64,000 nucleotides of DNA from the NCBI GenBank assembly GCA_012934845.2, contig WNNJ02003507.1, positions 1 through 64,000 on the forward strand. The letters are read 5' to 3'. The first letter of the stretch is position 1, and each line of letters opens with the position of its first letter. Shown in pieces: positions 52,541-64,000 of this stretch. Source of the DNA: Pomphorhynchus laevis. Its lineage: Eukaryota; Acanthocephala; Palaeacanthocephala; Echinorhynchida; Pomphorhynchidae. The notes beneath the pieces are model-generated. The model did no database searches and had not been told where the DNA came from. It saw only the letters and a list, made by a program, of their open reading frames with translations. The position numbers and the translations under genes were made by a program.

Positions 52541-53990
52541 TTGCACGAGTTTAGATAAATGATATTCTTAGACTTGCAGTTGTATGTGTTGCGTACGTTA
52601 TATTTTAGATTAGTAATACTGCTCTTAAATTTGTCAGTTTTTACCATAATCGGGCAATTGGCGCGTCTCTCGTCCTCACATGGTGCGCTATATCGAAATG
52701 TTGTGGCATTTTTATTTGATCGCATAATGCCTAGTATATTTATATTATTCCTGAATCGAACTTTAGTCTCTATTGGATCTAACGGAACTTTTGATTTTAA
52801 AGCCAGTAAAGTATTTTTAATATTGTTGGCTAGGTTAGAGAATGCATGATGATATGTGAATACAGAATTTCTACATTCCTCTTTTTTGTTTATTTTTGTG
52901 CTGATAAAGACGATCGTTCTTTGTGTCCTACATGTCGAAATTGGGTTTCGATTTGCCTTAACGAGTAACCACGCTTTATCAATAGTGTTCTTAGTTTATT
53001 TAAATTATGATGAACTTCAATTTGTGTAGAGCAAATCTTTTTAATCCGAATAGTTTCGTTCCGTATCAGCATACGTTTTACTTGCGGGTGATGACCACTG
53101 CTTGCATGAATATATGATTTCATACCATTAATTTTTCATATAGCGTGGTTTGCCAGTCGCATTTCTGATCTTTGTAGATTAGGCAGTCTAGGAACGGGAT
53201 TCGCTGGTCATCTAGTAAGCTAATTTCAAAATTATCCTCAGAGTAGTTGTTCAATCGGTGGACAATGTCTATCAGCTGATCTTTTTCATATGGCCAAACT
53301 ATCACTATATCATCGATGTAGCGTAGCCATAATTTAGGTTTGTACTGACATGATCTTAAAATTTTGTTTTCTATACTGGAAACATATAGACGAGCATATG
53401 TGGGTCCAACTGGAGTGCCCATCACAGTTCCTGTTGTTTGTTTATATAGCTGGCCTTGTAGTCAAACACATTCGCTTTAAGAACTGTTCGCAGAAGATTG
53501 GTAATTTTATCAATTTCAACGGTTTTAAATTCATTATCATTAAGTATTTCTCCAATAGCTCTTATACCGGATGATGTGTTGATCGATGTGTACAATGAAT
53601 TTATGCCTAGAGTTGCTATTATGTAATCTTTGAAATCATTCTTTGAAGTTTGAAATATTCTCAGAAAATCGTCCGTACTGCCTAGATAGGATAGAGTTTC
53701 TCTTAGAATAGAAGGTTTGTTGTGTAAACAGAGAAACTATCTGGATAGCTTCTCTGTCACGGTGGTTCTATTATTTATAATTAGACGACCAGGAACCGGT
53801 TGAATGTTTTTATGCAACTTCGGTAGCATGTAAAATTTAAAAGGAACAAGTAAAACATTTATCAAATAGAATGGTCTTCGATGTCGGTATTTACCCTAAT
53901 CTGTTCATTTACCCACTTTACTGTTCTATCGAATTCTAGCGTATTAACTTTAACATACGTTGGAGTGCTTAGTGTTACGTAGTGACAGTG
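52541..53990 (-). pseudogene. PLE RT + start of nuclease region, minus strand
   Basis: From VNTLEFDRTVKWVNEQIR (~53,950), KFYMLPKLHKNIQPVPGRLI (~53,830), a motif A-like LGINSLYTSI (~53,600), motif B MGTPVGPTYARLYV (53,420), to an intact block RYIDDIVIVW (~53,320), IPFLDCLIY, HASSGHHPQVKRMLIRNE and the Cys-rich KSKNIIYLNSCNTCGLQYI, where it is cut and joined to another PLE. About four breaks. Confidence 0.82.
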
Positions 53991-54000
53991 CATCTAATTT

Positions 54001-57000
54001 ATACACTGTTAGTAAAACTCCATTGATTGTTCACTAACACTATGTCGCGGTAACGCTTTGATTTATTTCTATATATGTTACACTCAGTTTGCATGTGGAC
54101 AGTTTTTTTTGTAGCGAACAACAAGTAAAAACTTTAAATCTTTATTTGCATTGTGATGAACGCGAATGCAACAAATGATGACGAGGGTGAGATGATCGAG
54201 AAACAAGAAATATTATTACCTCATGACATGCTGCAATTGGTATTAGAACAACAGCGAATGCTAAGTCAAGTTGTTGCTAATCTTCAAACGAATAATAGCC
54301 AGGATGTTCACTGCAGTATTCCGTTGTTTCAACCATTTGATTCCAATAATGATCCGTGGCAAGATTATTCAATACAGTTGCAGAATTATCTTAAGATTTT
54401 TGGGTGACACCGAGCGAGCGTCAGAAACAATTTCTGCTGTCATGTTGCGGTAGATGTATTTTTCGCATAATTGGTCAGTTATTACCAACAAACGAGCAAG
54501 AAGAAATTACATTTGATGCTATCATGAAGTGTTTGGATGGACATTTTCAAAAACCTTGTCATGTTGTTGCTGCTCGGTTCACATTTTCTCAATGCAGACA
54601 CAAATCGAACCAGTCCTATAAAGATTGGATGGCAGAGGCGAGAGGTTTGGCAATCCGGTGTGCTTTTTACGACGCCTCAATTGTAAACGCTTATCAAGCA
54701 ATCGACGAAAGACTTCGAGATTTGATTGTCGCATTCACGTCGGTTTAAGAAATTAGAACACCTGCACTTCGGTTAGAAAATCCTTCACTCGATGAAGTAA
54801 TTCGAATCGCGACAAATTGGGAAATGGTTCAACGCACCAAAAACATGTTAACGACAAATGTAAATCAAACGCCTGACTAAGAAATTGGCAATGTCAACAA
54901 AGTAAAGGTTATTCGTAAAAGAGATACACAGTATCAATCGAATGTGGATAAGAATATGAGGCCACGGTGTCCTCGTTGTAATGGCTACAAGCATAGCTAC
55001 GAACAACAATGCTGGGCAACAAACGTCAAATGCTACAACTGTGGGAAAATGGGGCATATTCGCCGATGCTACAAACATCGCAGAGGTGCTGTCAACCAAG
55101 TGGTATTATACAGTAGCGAACGTTCTGAGGAAGAAGAATTAACCAATTTACAAATTTGCAATGTTAGCCAGAATGGTCGTGATTTTCTACCAGTCATAAA
55201 AATGACCTTAAATGAAATTCCAGCAGTGATGGAGTATGATACTGGTGCCATGGTCACGACTATATCAAGTGAACTCTGGTCGGCAATTGGTGCGCCACAA
55301 TTAAGTGAAGGCCGATGGCTTCGCAGTTATGGCGGTTCGAAATTAGAAAGCTCGGGTCGATGTCTGCTCAGGGCGAATTTAAATGGGGTCGAAAAGTGTT
55401 TGCATGCAGAGGTGATTTCCGGATCATAGAAAAACTTATGTGGTCAGCCTTGGATTAAAGCGTTCGAAATACCTTGGCCACCACAAGTGCAGATCAATCG
55501 TAATATTTCTGTAAATCAATTAGAATCGTCTGAAAGATTAAGTCAGATATTAAATCAGATGAAAGAGGTATTTAGTAACGATCTTGGAAGTGTAAAGGGT
55601 TATGTAGTACAATTTAAACTTAGTCCGAATGCAATTCCAAAATGTGTACCTGCTCGTCGAGTACCACTGCCTCTTAAAGACAAGCTAAAGAACGAGATTT
55701 TGAGATTAGTCGATAATAAAGCAATTGAGCCTGTAGATTTGGGACGTGAATTTATTGAATGGGCTAGTCCTGTGGTTTTAGTTCCAAAAGAAGACAATTC
55801 ATTGAGAATGTATGCGGATTTTAAAGCGACAGTAAATCCATTCTTAAGATGTGATACTTATGAGTTGCCGACATTTGAGGAATTGTTGAGTAAAAAATCT
55901 GGTGGTACTTCCTATACAATACTCGATTTGAAGGATGCATACGCACAAATGCACGTTGACAAGGATTGCAGGAAATGTCTTAACAAATCAACTCCCTTTA
56001 GCTTTTACCGTTATCGCAGTCTTCCATTTGGCTTGTCTGTAGCACCCCTTGTATTTCAGAGGTATATGCACAATTTACTAGGTAGCATTCCCAGTGTAGC
56101 GGTTTATGTCGATGACATTATAATATCAGCAGGGACGGATAATGAACATCTTAATCGGTTACATTATAAGCTGCAGAAACTATTGGATGTCGGTTTGAAA
56201 GTCAAGCAAGATAAATGTATGTTTATGAAAAAAACTGTTAAGTTCTTGGGTCATATATTAGATGGACCCGCTATTCGAGCCAACGATGAAAAGGTTAAAG
56301 CAATTCAGGATATCCCCTCGCCGAATAGTCAAAAACAATTTCGTGTTTTTCATGGTACAGTTGGATTTTTACAGCGCTTTATTCCTAACATACGTTGCCA
56401 TTGTTCTGGATTGTACGAATTGACCTCAAGTAGAATCAAGTGGAAATGGAAAGCGGAACATCAGAAGCAGTTTGATAATGTCAAGCAATGTATGCTTCGT
56501 CCGGAGGTATTAGTTCCGTATGATGGCAAGTGTAAGTTAAAATTGTACTGTGATGCATGCGAGAATGGACTGGGCGTTGTTCTCTTACAGGCTACAAATG
56601 ATAAACGCTTTTTGCCGATAGCATATGCATCCAGAAAGTTTCAAGTTGCAGAGAAAAATTACTCACAAATTGATCGTGAAGCATTGTCCTTGATATTTGG
56701 TATTTCCAAATTTCGTTATTATTTACTCGGACGAACGTTTGTCTTACTGGGTGATCACAAGCCACTAAAGTATATTTTTAGTCATCATCGTAACTTACCT
56801 AAAGTCACTGATCAACGTCTGGTAAGATGGGCATTGTTATTGGGTGAGTATGATTATGAACTAGAATTTGTTTCTTGAAAAGAAAATGTAACGATTGATG
56901 TATTATCGCGATTTTCATCCAATACTGAAGTCGAAACAAGTAGAATTTCATCACCCCCATATAAATTTATTAGTGGATAACCATTCGTTTAAAGGTGCAT

Positions 57001-57290
57001 TTATGCTAACTGAATTGGCGCTGAGAGATGCAACTAGACTAGACCATATATTAAGTAAAGTTTGCGGATATTTAAAAACGAACTGGCCTTATAAAATTGA
57101 TGAATTAATGCAGCCTTACAGTTGTCGACGGTCAGAGTTATCAACCGAGGGTAACATTGTTTTACTCGGAGCAAGAGTAGTAGTTCCATCAACGTTGCGG
57201 AAAGACGTGCTGAGGGTTTTGCATGCTGGTCATCCGGGTATCGTATCGATGAAGGCGCTGTCTCGTTTTTATGTTTAGTGGACTAAAATC
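54001..57290 (+). mobile_element. Ty3/gypsy LTR retrotransposon, 3'-truncated (fossil)
   Basis: Gag-like frames from 54,153; a zinc-knuckle region with CPRCNGYKH and CYNCGKMGHIRRC (54,965-55,075); an aspartic protease block (EYDTGAMVTTIS, 55,228); RT from 55,487 with AYAQMHVDKD, LPFGLSVAPLVFQRY and VAVYVDDIIIS; RNase H with KLYCDACENGLGVVL and LGDHKPLKYIF; and the zinc-binding start of an integrase (HAGHPGIVSMKALSRF), where it stops. No integrase core and no LTR pair were found. About four breaks in 3.2 kb; the pol part is in good condition, so the element is of moderate age. Confidence 0.88.
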
Positions 57291-57712
57291 GACTCAGACA
57301 TTGAGAATTATTAAATCAGCTAACTGAGTCTACGTATTTAATATAATTATAAAATAAACAAAACATAATAATGCTAAATCAAAATTTAATAATTAAATAA
57401 TAAAATTAATAATTGTTTTTAGATTTTCTATAATTTAAATCAAGTTAAAAAAAATAAAAATAAAAAATAAATAAATAAATAAAAATAAAAAATAAAAAAT
57501 AAAATTTTAAATAAACGTCATTTTTATGAATTGACTAATAAATAACAGACGTTGTATCATAATAAGAATTAGAGGTCATCAGGAGGAACTGCTATGCTAT
57601 CAGGTTTCAGCCCCTAACTCCTCTACCCAACATAGCAGCGGGGCCAAATACATGCTAATGATGTATTTCCTCTGAAATAACTATCTAGTATCTTATTCTA
57701 ATGCAAAGTATA
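57291..57712. other. AT-rich sequence without recognisable feature
   Basis: Low-complexity A/T with AAATAAA-type repeats (57,430-57,510), then a more complex stretch containing short palindromic words; possibly the 3' UTR of the minus-strand PLE that starts at 57,713. Confidence 0.5.
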
Positions 57713-59601
57713 TTATTTATTATCCATCCATAAAAATTTGCCACTTAAGAGTTTAAATTTATTCTTTATATTATTGTGTTGATTTATATATTTTACTATT
57801 TTCTGCTTAATGTTATTTTTATAGTAACCTAGTTTAAAATATGTATCTATTAAATTATTTAAATGATTTTGAAGAAAGCCAATATCATTACATATTGTTG
57901 CAATTCTTAAAATTTCATTATTTAATGTATTATATTTTATATTATATGGTATGCATGAATGCTCATGCAAAAATATGTTTCTTGTAAATTTAAATATGTC
58001 ATCTTTACGATATAAATTAATAGTAGTTTTAGTTAATGTTAATTTAATGTTCATATCTAGATATACACCTTCTTTATCATTAATATTGGTTTTGTTAAGA
58101 ATAAGGCTTTCTGGATAAATGTGCTCACTAATTGAATAAAAATTATTAGAATTAAATACACATATATCATCAATGTATCGAAACATATATTTCATATATT
58201 TATATTGTTTAGATTTAGTTTTTACACAGTTATGAACAAATTCATATTCTATAAAGCTTAAAAACAAGTCAGCTATAATTGGGCTACTATTACCACCCAT
58301 TGGAACACATTTTACTTGTCTAAATATAGATGTCCCTACTTTTAAATAATTTTGATTTATCAAAATATTTAAGGATTCTATTAATTCAATTTTATCCATA
58401 TATTTATATTTATTTGATGGTTTAATTTTTGTTAGATAGGCGTTATAATTATTATAACATATATATGTATATCTTTTTCCGAATATAAGGTTAATTAATT
58501 TTACTAACGCTTCTTTAATATCTACTAAATCTAGATTTGTATAAAGCGTACTAAAATCGTATGTATTTATATTTTGAAAATTTATTCCTTTTGTCTGTTC
58601 TAAAAATTCTTTTGTAGAATTAATACTGAAATAGTGTTTTATACCAGTATTAATTTCGATTACCTTGCAATATTTTTTAAAATGTGCTTTAATTACTTTA
58701 AGTATTTTATTCATATAGACAGAAAGTGGTTTTAATGTACATTTAAACGCACTACGTATGAACCTAGGTTTTATTGGATTTTTGTAATTTTGGATTCCAA
58801 TATAATATAGGTATAGTTTTATTATCTAATTCAACCTTTATACCCTTTTTATCCATTATAGAACAGTGACTTGTAATAATTGTTTCTAAACTCAACTCAC
58901 TACGTTCATATGTTGGATTTACATTTAAATCATTAGAATTAACCTCTTTCATTAGTATATCAAAATAAAGTTTTTTTGCATATGAAGATAAAGTTATTAC
59001 TAGCTTTATCAATAGTTGTTATTATATAGTTATCCTTTAATTTAGTAAGTTCTTTATACATATCTTTATTAATTTTATCTTTCCTTTTATAATTATCTTA
59101 TAAAAGGAAAGATAATTTATAAGATAATATATAATTATCTTATAAATTATCTTATATTATCTTTTATAATCTTTCCTTTTATAATTGTTTGTTATTTTCA
59201 TTTTATTTTTAATTTTATCAAATATATAATCTTTCCAAATTTTTATCTCAGATATATTCGAGCTTTCACTATTAATCAGCTTACTAAAGTAATCATTTAA
59301 GTTATTATATAACGAACTGTAAATTTTATTTTTGTCGTTGTTGTTATTTAATCTATATTTATTACCCTTTTGATAGCAGCTTTCTTAATTCACAATTTTC
59401 AATTAATTCTAGATTATGGGTACATATATGTTCATTTATTTTATCAAAACTAAGACTTTTACAATTGCATTCTGTTTCCATTATGTTTCTAATATTATCG
59501 TTACATATTGATTTTAATTCTTTATTATAATTACAAATTTTTCGTCCTAATGGTGGTAGGAGTTTATACCTTATTTTGCGAGTGATGGTGCAGTGACGCA
59601 T
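57713..59601 (-). pseudogene. Divergent PLE RT without C-terminal GIY-YIG (Naiad-like?)
   Basis: Read from 59,601: a Cys-containing segment ETECNCKSLSFDKINEHICT with ELIENCELRKLLSKG, then RT fingers (PILYWNPKLQKSNKT, ~58,780), and an open frame 58,714-57,713 with motif A TYDFSTLYTNL, motif B CVPMGGNSSPIIADLFLSF, and catalytic block RYIDDICVF, plus a thumb (FLHEHSCIPYNIKYNTLNNEI) ending in a stop. No nuclease follows. Motifs differ clearly from every other PLE here, and the Cys segment recalls PLEs whose GIY-YIG is N-terminal (Naiad type); that N-terminal nuclease is not visible. Codon use is extremely AT-rich. At least two or three breaks upstream; the RT core is open. Confidence 0.7.
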
Positions 59602-59751
59602 GCTCTAAGTCACGAAAATGATGGTGCAGTGACGTATGGAAAGATGTAACATGAACTTTTTGATCGCTCCATCGTCCTTTTATAATTATATTTTTATACG
59701 TTGTCTGCTATGAACAATGATGTACACATGTGCTTGTTGTATATTTTTAGA

Positions 59752-59780
59752 TTGAAGAAGGACGAGTAGCCCGAAACGTC
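59752..59780 (+). ncRNA. PLE hammerhead-type motif
   Basis: TTGAAGA, A, GG...CC stem, GAAA, palindrome ACGT, C. No coding end lies directly upstream on the plus strand; it is a tail-only remnant. Confidence 0.55.
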
Positions 59781-59829
59781 TGAGTATATTTGCACTGCTT
59801 TTTGTCGGGTCTTTCTACTCATTTCAATA

Positions 59830-59990
59830 CTATATATAGAATATATATTATATATATTTATATAATATATATAATATATATTTATATAATATATATAATA
59901 TATATAGAAAAGCAGTTAGCCCGAAAGGCTTTACAAGAAATTGCTCTTGGTCTTCATTTCCTGTTTTTTATCTACTTACGGTAATTATAT
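59830..59990 (+). repeat. TA-rich tract and second copy of the window's first PLE tail
   Basis: Imperfect TA repeats to 59,906, then AGCAGTTAGCCCGAAAGG...CTTTACAAGAAATTGCTCTTGG, homologous to positions 33-110. The TA expansion has replaced the CTGAAGA box of this copy's hammerhead. Confidence 0.8.
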
Positions 59991-60090
59991 ATAGTCGAAA
60001 TTAAATATATATTATATATAATTATATACAATTATATATATATTTCAAGTAATTGTTGGAACCAGAACTACAAGAAAGTTTTATTTTGGC

Positions 60091-60125
60091 AAACGTTTCG
60101 CACCTTTCGATAGATCCTTATTCAG
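60091..60125 (-). ncRNA. PLE hammerhead-type motif with longer stem II
   Basis: Minus strand: CTGAATA, A, GGATCTATCGAAAGGTGC, GAAA, palindrome AACGTT. It follows the minus-strand PLE nuclease ending near 60,180. Confidence 0.6.
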
Positions 60126-60169
60126 TGCTACAGCGCAATTTACAGAAACTATATATTTTAAAAAGCTGA

Positions 60170-60850
60170 CGTGTGACACTTCTGGCTCCGGAAGAATTTA
60201 GATTTTTATTCGATTACCATGCTTTTATAGTTCGTTGAAAGGGTTGCCATTGGTATTTAATGACTTATCTGTCATCAACTGACAGATTCAGTATTTTTCT
60301 GACGCTTGCATTTGAAATTATCTTTTATAGGACCTTCGATAATAATCGTAGACATTCGATGATCTGGATTCTCGACCAAATGAGCCACAGCGCAGTCTGC
60401 TCCCAATCGTTTGGTGCGCATATCCTTACGGTGGTTGTTAGCCTTTACGCTGTATTTCGTCCTAGTTTGACCAATATACTGGGCTGAACAGTCTAGGCAA
60501 AAATGGTCGTAGATTAAGCAGTCTGATTTACATGTATACTGCCCGCGGATCTTATATGTTAAACCTATCGCCATTCTTAAAAATTCAGCCGTGTTGATCA
60601 TATCCGAACAGTTTGCACATGGTCTGTATCCACAAGGCTTACTTCCACGTTCTGTGTAGTTATTGATCCTGGAAGTTTTCTTCATCAGGCTTAACAGCTT
60701 GTCCGTATATTTGAAACGGACACGTTGTCGCTTGATCTTTATTTTCAACTCGGCATCAAGTTGCTGGATAGCTTTGTCGAACAGTTTCGGCAGATAGTCA
60801 AATGTCGGGTTATACGATAATAAGGCGTGGAATTCATTTGTGGTTTGAAT
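60170..60850 (-). pseudogene. PLE linker + GIY-YIG endonuclease, minus strand
   Basis: ALLSYNPTFDYLPKLFDKAI, FKYTDKLLSLMKKTSR, Cys-rich CGYRPCANCSDMINTAEF, then DCLIYDHFCLDCSAQYIGQTR, NNHRKDMRTKRLGADCAVAH, NPDHRMSTIIIEG; frame lost after ~60,275 before the last helix. YIG motif intact. RT missing. 60,850 abuts a plus-strand PLE head to head. Confidence 0.82.
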
Positions 60851-60869
60851 CCCTGTTAACAGAATGTTC

Positions 60870-61430
60870 TAGTACTTCCGAGTTGTTTGCTTCCAATTGT
60901 CTCTTCACATATTAAGAATACTTCTGATTTTCTTAATAAATTCATTGACGCTAAACAATATATAACGGTCAATACAATACTACTAACAATTGATGTCGAA
61001 TCGCTCTACACAAGCATTCCTACTGACGAAGGAATAACAGCAATTAGATATTTATTGGCTGAACAACAATTTGAAAAACAAGAAGTGGACTTTATCTGTG
61101 AATCTTTGAATTTAATATTGTACCATAATATATTTGAATTCAATGTAAGTGTCTATATAGAAAGAAATGGTACGGCGATTAGGACACCTGTCGCACCGAT
61201 TTTTGCTATTTTATACATGCATTGGCCTGAAGAAAAACTTATTTTGACAGTAGAGATTTGTCCAACTAAATAGTGCCGTTACATAGATAACATATTTGTA
61301 ATATGGGATAAAGGAAAAACAGAGATAGAAAAATTTCTTGGTGATCTAAGAAATATCTATGATTGATATAAACACAACTCCACACTTATTACAAGTTTGA
61401 TTCAAAACAAAAAAGCATAAAAGTGTTACA
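60870..61430 (+). pseudogene. PLE RT fragment (motifs A-C)
   Basis: PIVSSHIKNTSDFLNKFIDA, motif A LLTIDVESLYTSIPTDEG (~61,000), motif B NGTAIRTPVAPIFAILY (~61,190), then a stop and RYIDNIFVIWDKG (catalytic YIDD changed to YIDN). It ends within the thumb near the 3' end of the PHD-USP pseudogene. Confidence 0.8.
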
Positions 61431-61458
61431 ACTGTTGATGTTTTGCGCCCACTATTGT

Positions 61459-63359
61459 TTAAGTCTCTTCATTGTCCGCTATTGTGAGCGGTTTCGTGAC
61501 TTCCTCCTTCTTTTTTGACTTTTCGATGGGATTACCGAAACTGCTTTTCTTACCATTCACTGTGTCGACTTTCGCATCCTTTTTCGATTGTTCCGATTCG
61601 ATTATCTTCTTCTTAAGTTCTATGTCGTTCTTTTCACTCGACGCCGATTTTCCGTTCATATTCTCTTTCCTCCCCACTTCCTTTGATCGCTTTCTGTCTG
61701 ATTTGGATTTCCGCTTGGATCCTTTTCGCGCTTTACTGCTGCCAGTCGCCGCCGAGCGGACGTCACTTCTTTCTTCAGTCCCCGTCATCATCGTCTTTTC
61801 GTCGGGGGCTTCGCTCTGCTTCTCGCCTGACCCCTTCCTGTTTTTGTTCTTTTCGGCCTGGGGGCAAAACATCACGCCGCTCGTTTGTTCTGAGTAAACT
61901 TGACTCTTACAAAGATCCCTGTATTTATTCGTCAAGTGCATCTCTACATTGCACATATTTTTGTTTGCAGCTTTATCACTTCTTTGATAAAACAAGATGT
62001 ATGCGGACCTTTGCCGATCCTGCAGTAACTTGCTAAAGTCCTTGTACCGGTCCACAACGTCATCGTTAAAAGTAAACCAAAGAAAGACGGGGTCGTTGTT
62101 CTTAGATCCGTGTGGTATCTGTGCACAGGGCACTTGCAGCCTGGCATCACAGATATAGTGATCAAACTTCGGACAGAACCCCTCGTGGCTGACTATCGCG
62201 TGGAGTATATATTCAGTGGGTAACGAGGGTTGTACGCAATAATCATACATATTTAGATGTTCTGGAATAGCTACCTTTGTCACGAGCTTTGAAGTAACAA
62301 TGTCACGGCTGCAGTCCCGAGTACTTGCGTCAAACACATCCGAGTAAGGACATGGCTCTATTCCGAAGCGAAGCAAGGAGATTATCAACATTGACGGAAG
62401 TAAGTTAATTTTTCGGCTGATCTTTACACCATACTTCCCGCAATGGATGCACATTAAACCGTCAACCATCTCATCACCAAACCTCTTTTGCACACAGGCA
62501 TTTAGATCGCACTCATCTGGATAGTCAGTTTTCCATTCGGGCCGTGGCTGTGGGATTGAGTTAGCGTCTTTGACTTTCATGGCCCCGCCCAATCTGGTAC
62601 CAAGACAGAGATCGAAACTCACGTCTTCTCATCGAGTCACTGCGTCACAGTGAGTGCATCGTAGGGTATTACACACCGTAAACGAGAAGAGGTCATCGCA
62701 ACCGGGTAGTAGGTCAAAAATAGAGAGCAACATCTCGTGTGCGTCATGTTGTCTAAGTTTCTCGAGTGGGGTCAGGTCCAGTATACCCCGTAGGGCTCTC
62801 TTGACTGTGCCCTGTTTACTATTTGCATGTTCTAATACGTCGGCGAGGCAATTCATATGTCCCAAAAATGTAACGACGCGGTTTTCAATGTCAGTAGGCG
62901 GGTGCGTAACCGTACGATATTGCCGATTTCGTTTTCTGATTGCTTTGACTGTAGTCGAACAACCGTTTGAACCGAAGCAGACCAAACTTTTGCCAATGCC
63001 GAGATATCATCATTATGAGAGTCTTGTTCACTCTGGTCTGCAGTCACTCCAACGAGGGACTTCGACGTATCTGAGCAATACGTTGCAATTTGTCAAGTCA
63101 GATTAAACACGCAACTCGTACAGACCCACTTGGGAATCGTCTTGGACTGCTTCTTTGTAAGGCCAACACAGGAAAGGTGAAAATAATTCCCGCAAGCGTG
63201 ACATTGCGTTATACGCTTCCGGTTGCGAACCTCTCTACAAATATGGCACATATTAAAATTAACTTGAGAAATGAACTCGCCATTAGAACTTGTAGGGTGT
63301 GAGGCGGAGTGAGCTGACGTAATTGATGATGGAATCAAATTATTACCCGTTCTGTCCAT
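61459..63359 (-). pseudogene. PHD finger + ubiquitin-specific protease (USP), decayed host-type gene
   Basis: Minus strand, without visible introns. 63,359-63,093: N-terminus and a PHD finger (CHICREV, CHACGNYFHLSC, KWVCTSC; C4HC3 spacing). After an in-frame TGA (FNLT-stop) the same frame gives a linker (SLVGVTADQSEQDSH), then a frameshift near 62,980 into the USP domain: Cys box GSNGCSTT, QDAxE-like RQHDAHEML, paired CxxC (CTHC and CIHC), a second TGA near 62,629, then LPSMLIISLLRF, the His box (CPKFDHYICDA), WFTFNDD and SAYILFYQR. The tail is Lys/Ser/Glu-rich. USPs cleave ubiquitin from proteins; all catalytic positions are recognisable. Likely a processed or captured copy, now broken by two TGA stops and one shift. 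An ORF carried by an unrecognised mobile element is an alternative. Confidence 0.65.
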
Positions 63360-63399
63360 TGTCGATCTGATGGGTCTGATGGGTTTTTGCAGGATGCAC

Positions 63400-63830
63400 T
63401 TTCTTGTTCTGTTCTTGATCTTTTCTTGATCTTTAACTATGTTCTTGATCTGTTCTTGATTGCGTATATTAATTGTATGTTATTTATTGTAATTTGAATA
63501 TAACTTGAATGGATAGCTAATTCAACACCAAATTTAATACGATTTTCTTCAGTTTTTGGGTTATTGATTCTGTATGTTTATTAGAAACCAAAATTTTTTT
63601 AAGGTCTTCAGTTTTTGGGTTATTGATTCTGTATGTTTATTAGAAACCAAAATATTTTGTAGTTCGCGCTAGTTGTACATATTTCGCGTTAGTTGTATGT
63701 AGTCGTTAGTTGTAAGTAGCGAGCGGATGTCGTCGATGGTTGTCGATGGTTGTCGATAATTGTCAAGCAGATGGTTGTCGATGGTTGTCGTTAGTTGTCG
63801 TCGAAGGTTGTCCTTCGACGTAATTGCATC
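63400..63830. repeat. Several short tandem repeats
   Basis: TTGTTCTTGATC-type repeats at 63,400-63,455; a 60-bp direct duplication (TTCAGTTTTTGGGTTATTGA ... AAACCAAAAT) at 63,550 and 63,608; and GATGGTTGTC/GTTAGTTGTC repeats at 63,665-63,815. The rest, to 64,000, shows nothing recognisable. Confidence 0.85.
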
Positions 63831-64000
63831 TCAGATATTCGAATAGACCTTGGATTTCTAATTGCAAGGTTGGCAGGAAATGCTTTACGTCAAACGATTG
63901 TATTTACTTTAGATCTCAAACTTTTTTAAGGTCATTATTACAAGTCATTATTTGTAATTTGCTAGAACAGTTATAAATTTTCTTCTACAAACATTTCTTC

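Noticed and set aside
54001-57290. Gypsy element as a complete element with LTRs
   Set aside because: No paired direct repeats seen on either side, and the integrase is cut off by AT-rich sequence.
61459-63359. TGA as selenocysteine or alternative code in the PHD-USP gene
   Set aside because: A frameshift is also present, and other coding remnants in the window show ordinary decay; simple pseudogenisation explains it.

Overview
The window is AT-rich invertebrate (metazoan) DNA made almost entirely of decayed mobile elements. I see no intact host gene, no rRNA or tRNA, and nothing prokaryotic. The evidence for an animal genome is the mix of Penelope-like retroelements (PLEs) with C-terminal GIY-YIG endonucleases, RTE-, CR1/L2- and Jockey-like LINEs, Ty3/gypsy remnants, a fossil negative-strand RNA virus polymerase gene, long (TA)n tracts and a decayed gene of PHD-finger/ubiquitin-protease type. 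I cannot name the species.

Layout. 1-4 kb: a large inverted array of ~357-bp units (left arm minus, right arm plus) around an LTR-like spacer, with (TA)n at both outer ends. 4-7 kb: two PLEs. 7-10.5 kb: a nearly full-length RTE-type LINE (minus). 10.5-14.7 kb: a mosaic of PLE pieces in both directions. 14.7-18.9 kb: a bunyavirus-like L-gene fossil, a Gag-like remnant and an LTR. 18.9-23.5 kb: an unusual non-LTR reverse transcriptase (RT) family interrupted by 'repeat X', which itself holds a 5'-truncated insertion. 23.9-31.4 kb: gypsy scraps, PLEs, a CR1-like fragment and a small LTR-bounded remnant. 31.6-35.7 kb: a LINE and the longest plus-strand PLE coding remnant. 36.7-42.2 kb: a second copy of repeat X split by a LINE with an 806-codon open frame. 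42.2-45 kb: a CR1/L2-like LINE. 45-54 kb: dense PLE mosaic. 54-57.3 kb: a Ty3/gypsy fossil. 57.7-59.6 kb: a divergent, possibly Naiad-type PLE lacking the C-terminal endonuclease. 60-61.4 kb: PLE pieces. 61.5-63.4 kb: the PHD-USP pseudogene. The last 0.6 kb holds short tandem repeats.

The most interesting signal is RNA-level structure in the PLEs. About fifteen sites carry the pattern CTGANGA - one base - short hairpin - GAAA - palindrome, the hallmark of the minimal, probably dimeric hammerhead ribozymes known from PLEs. Most lie 50-140 bp after a GIY-YIG coding end. The tandem-unit family also holds interleaved helices (a potential pseudoknot), supported by at least one compensatory change between two subfamilies, plus a conserved box (GTCTAGRAGTGA) found at four loci. 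Frequent head-to-head PLE junctions with palindromic joints suggest that these elements often end up as inverted dimers.
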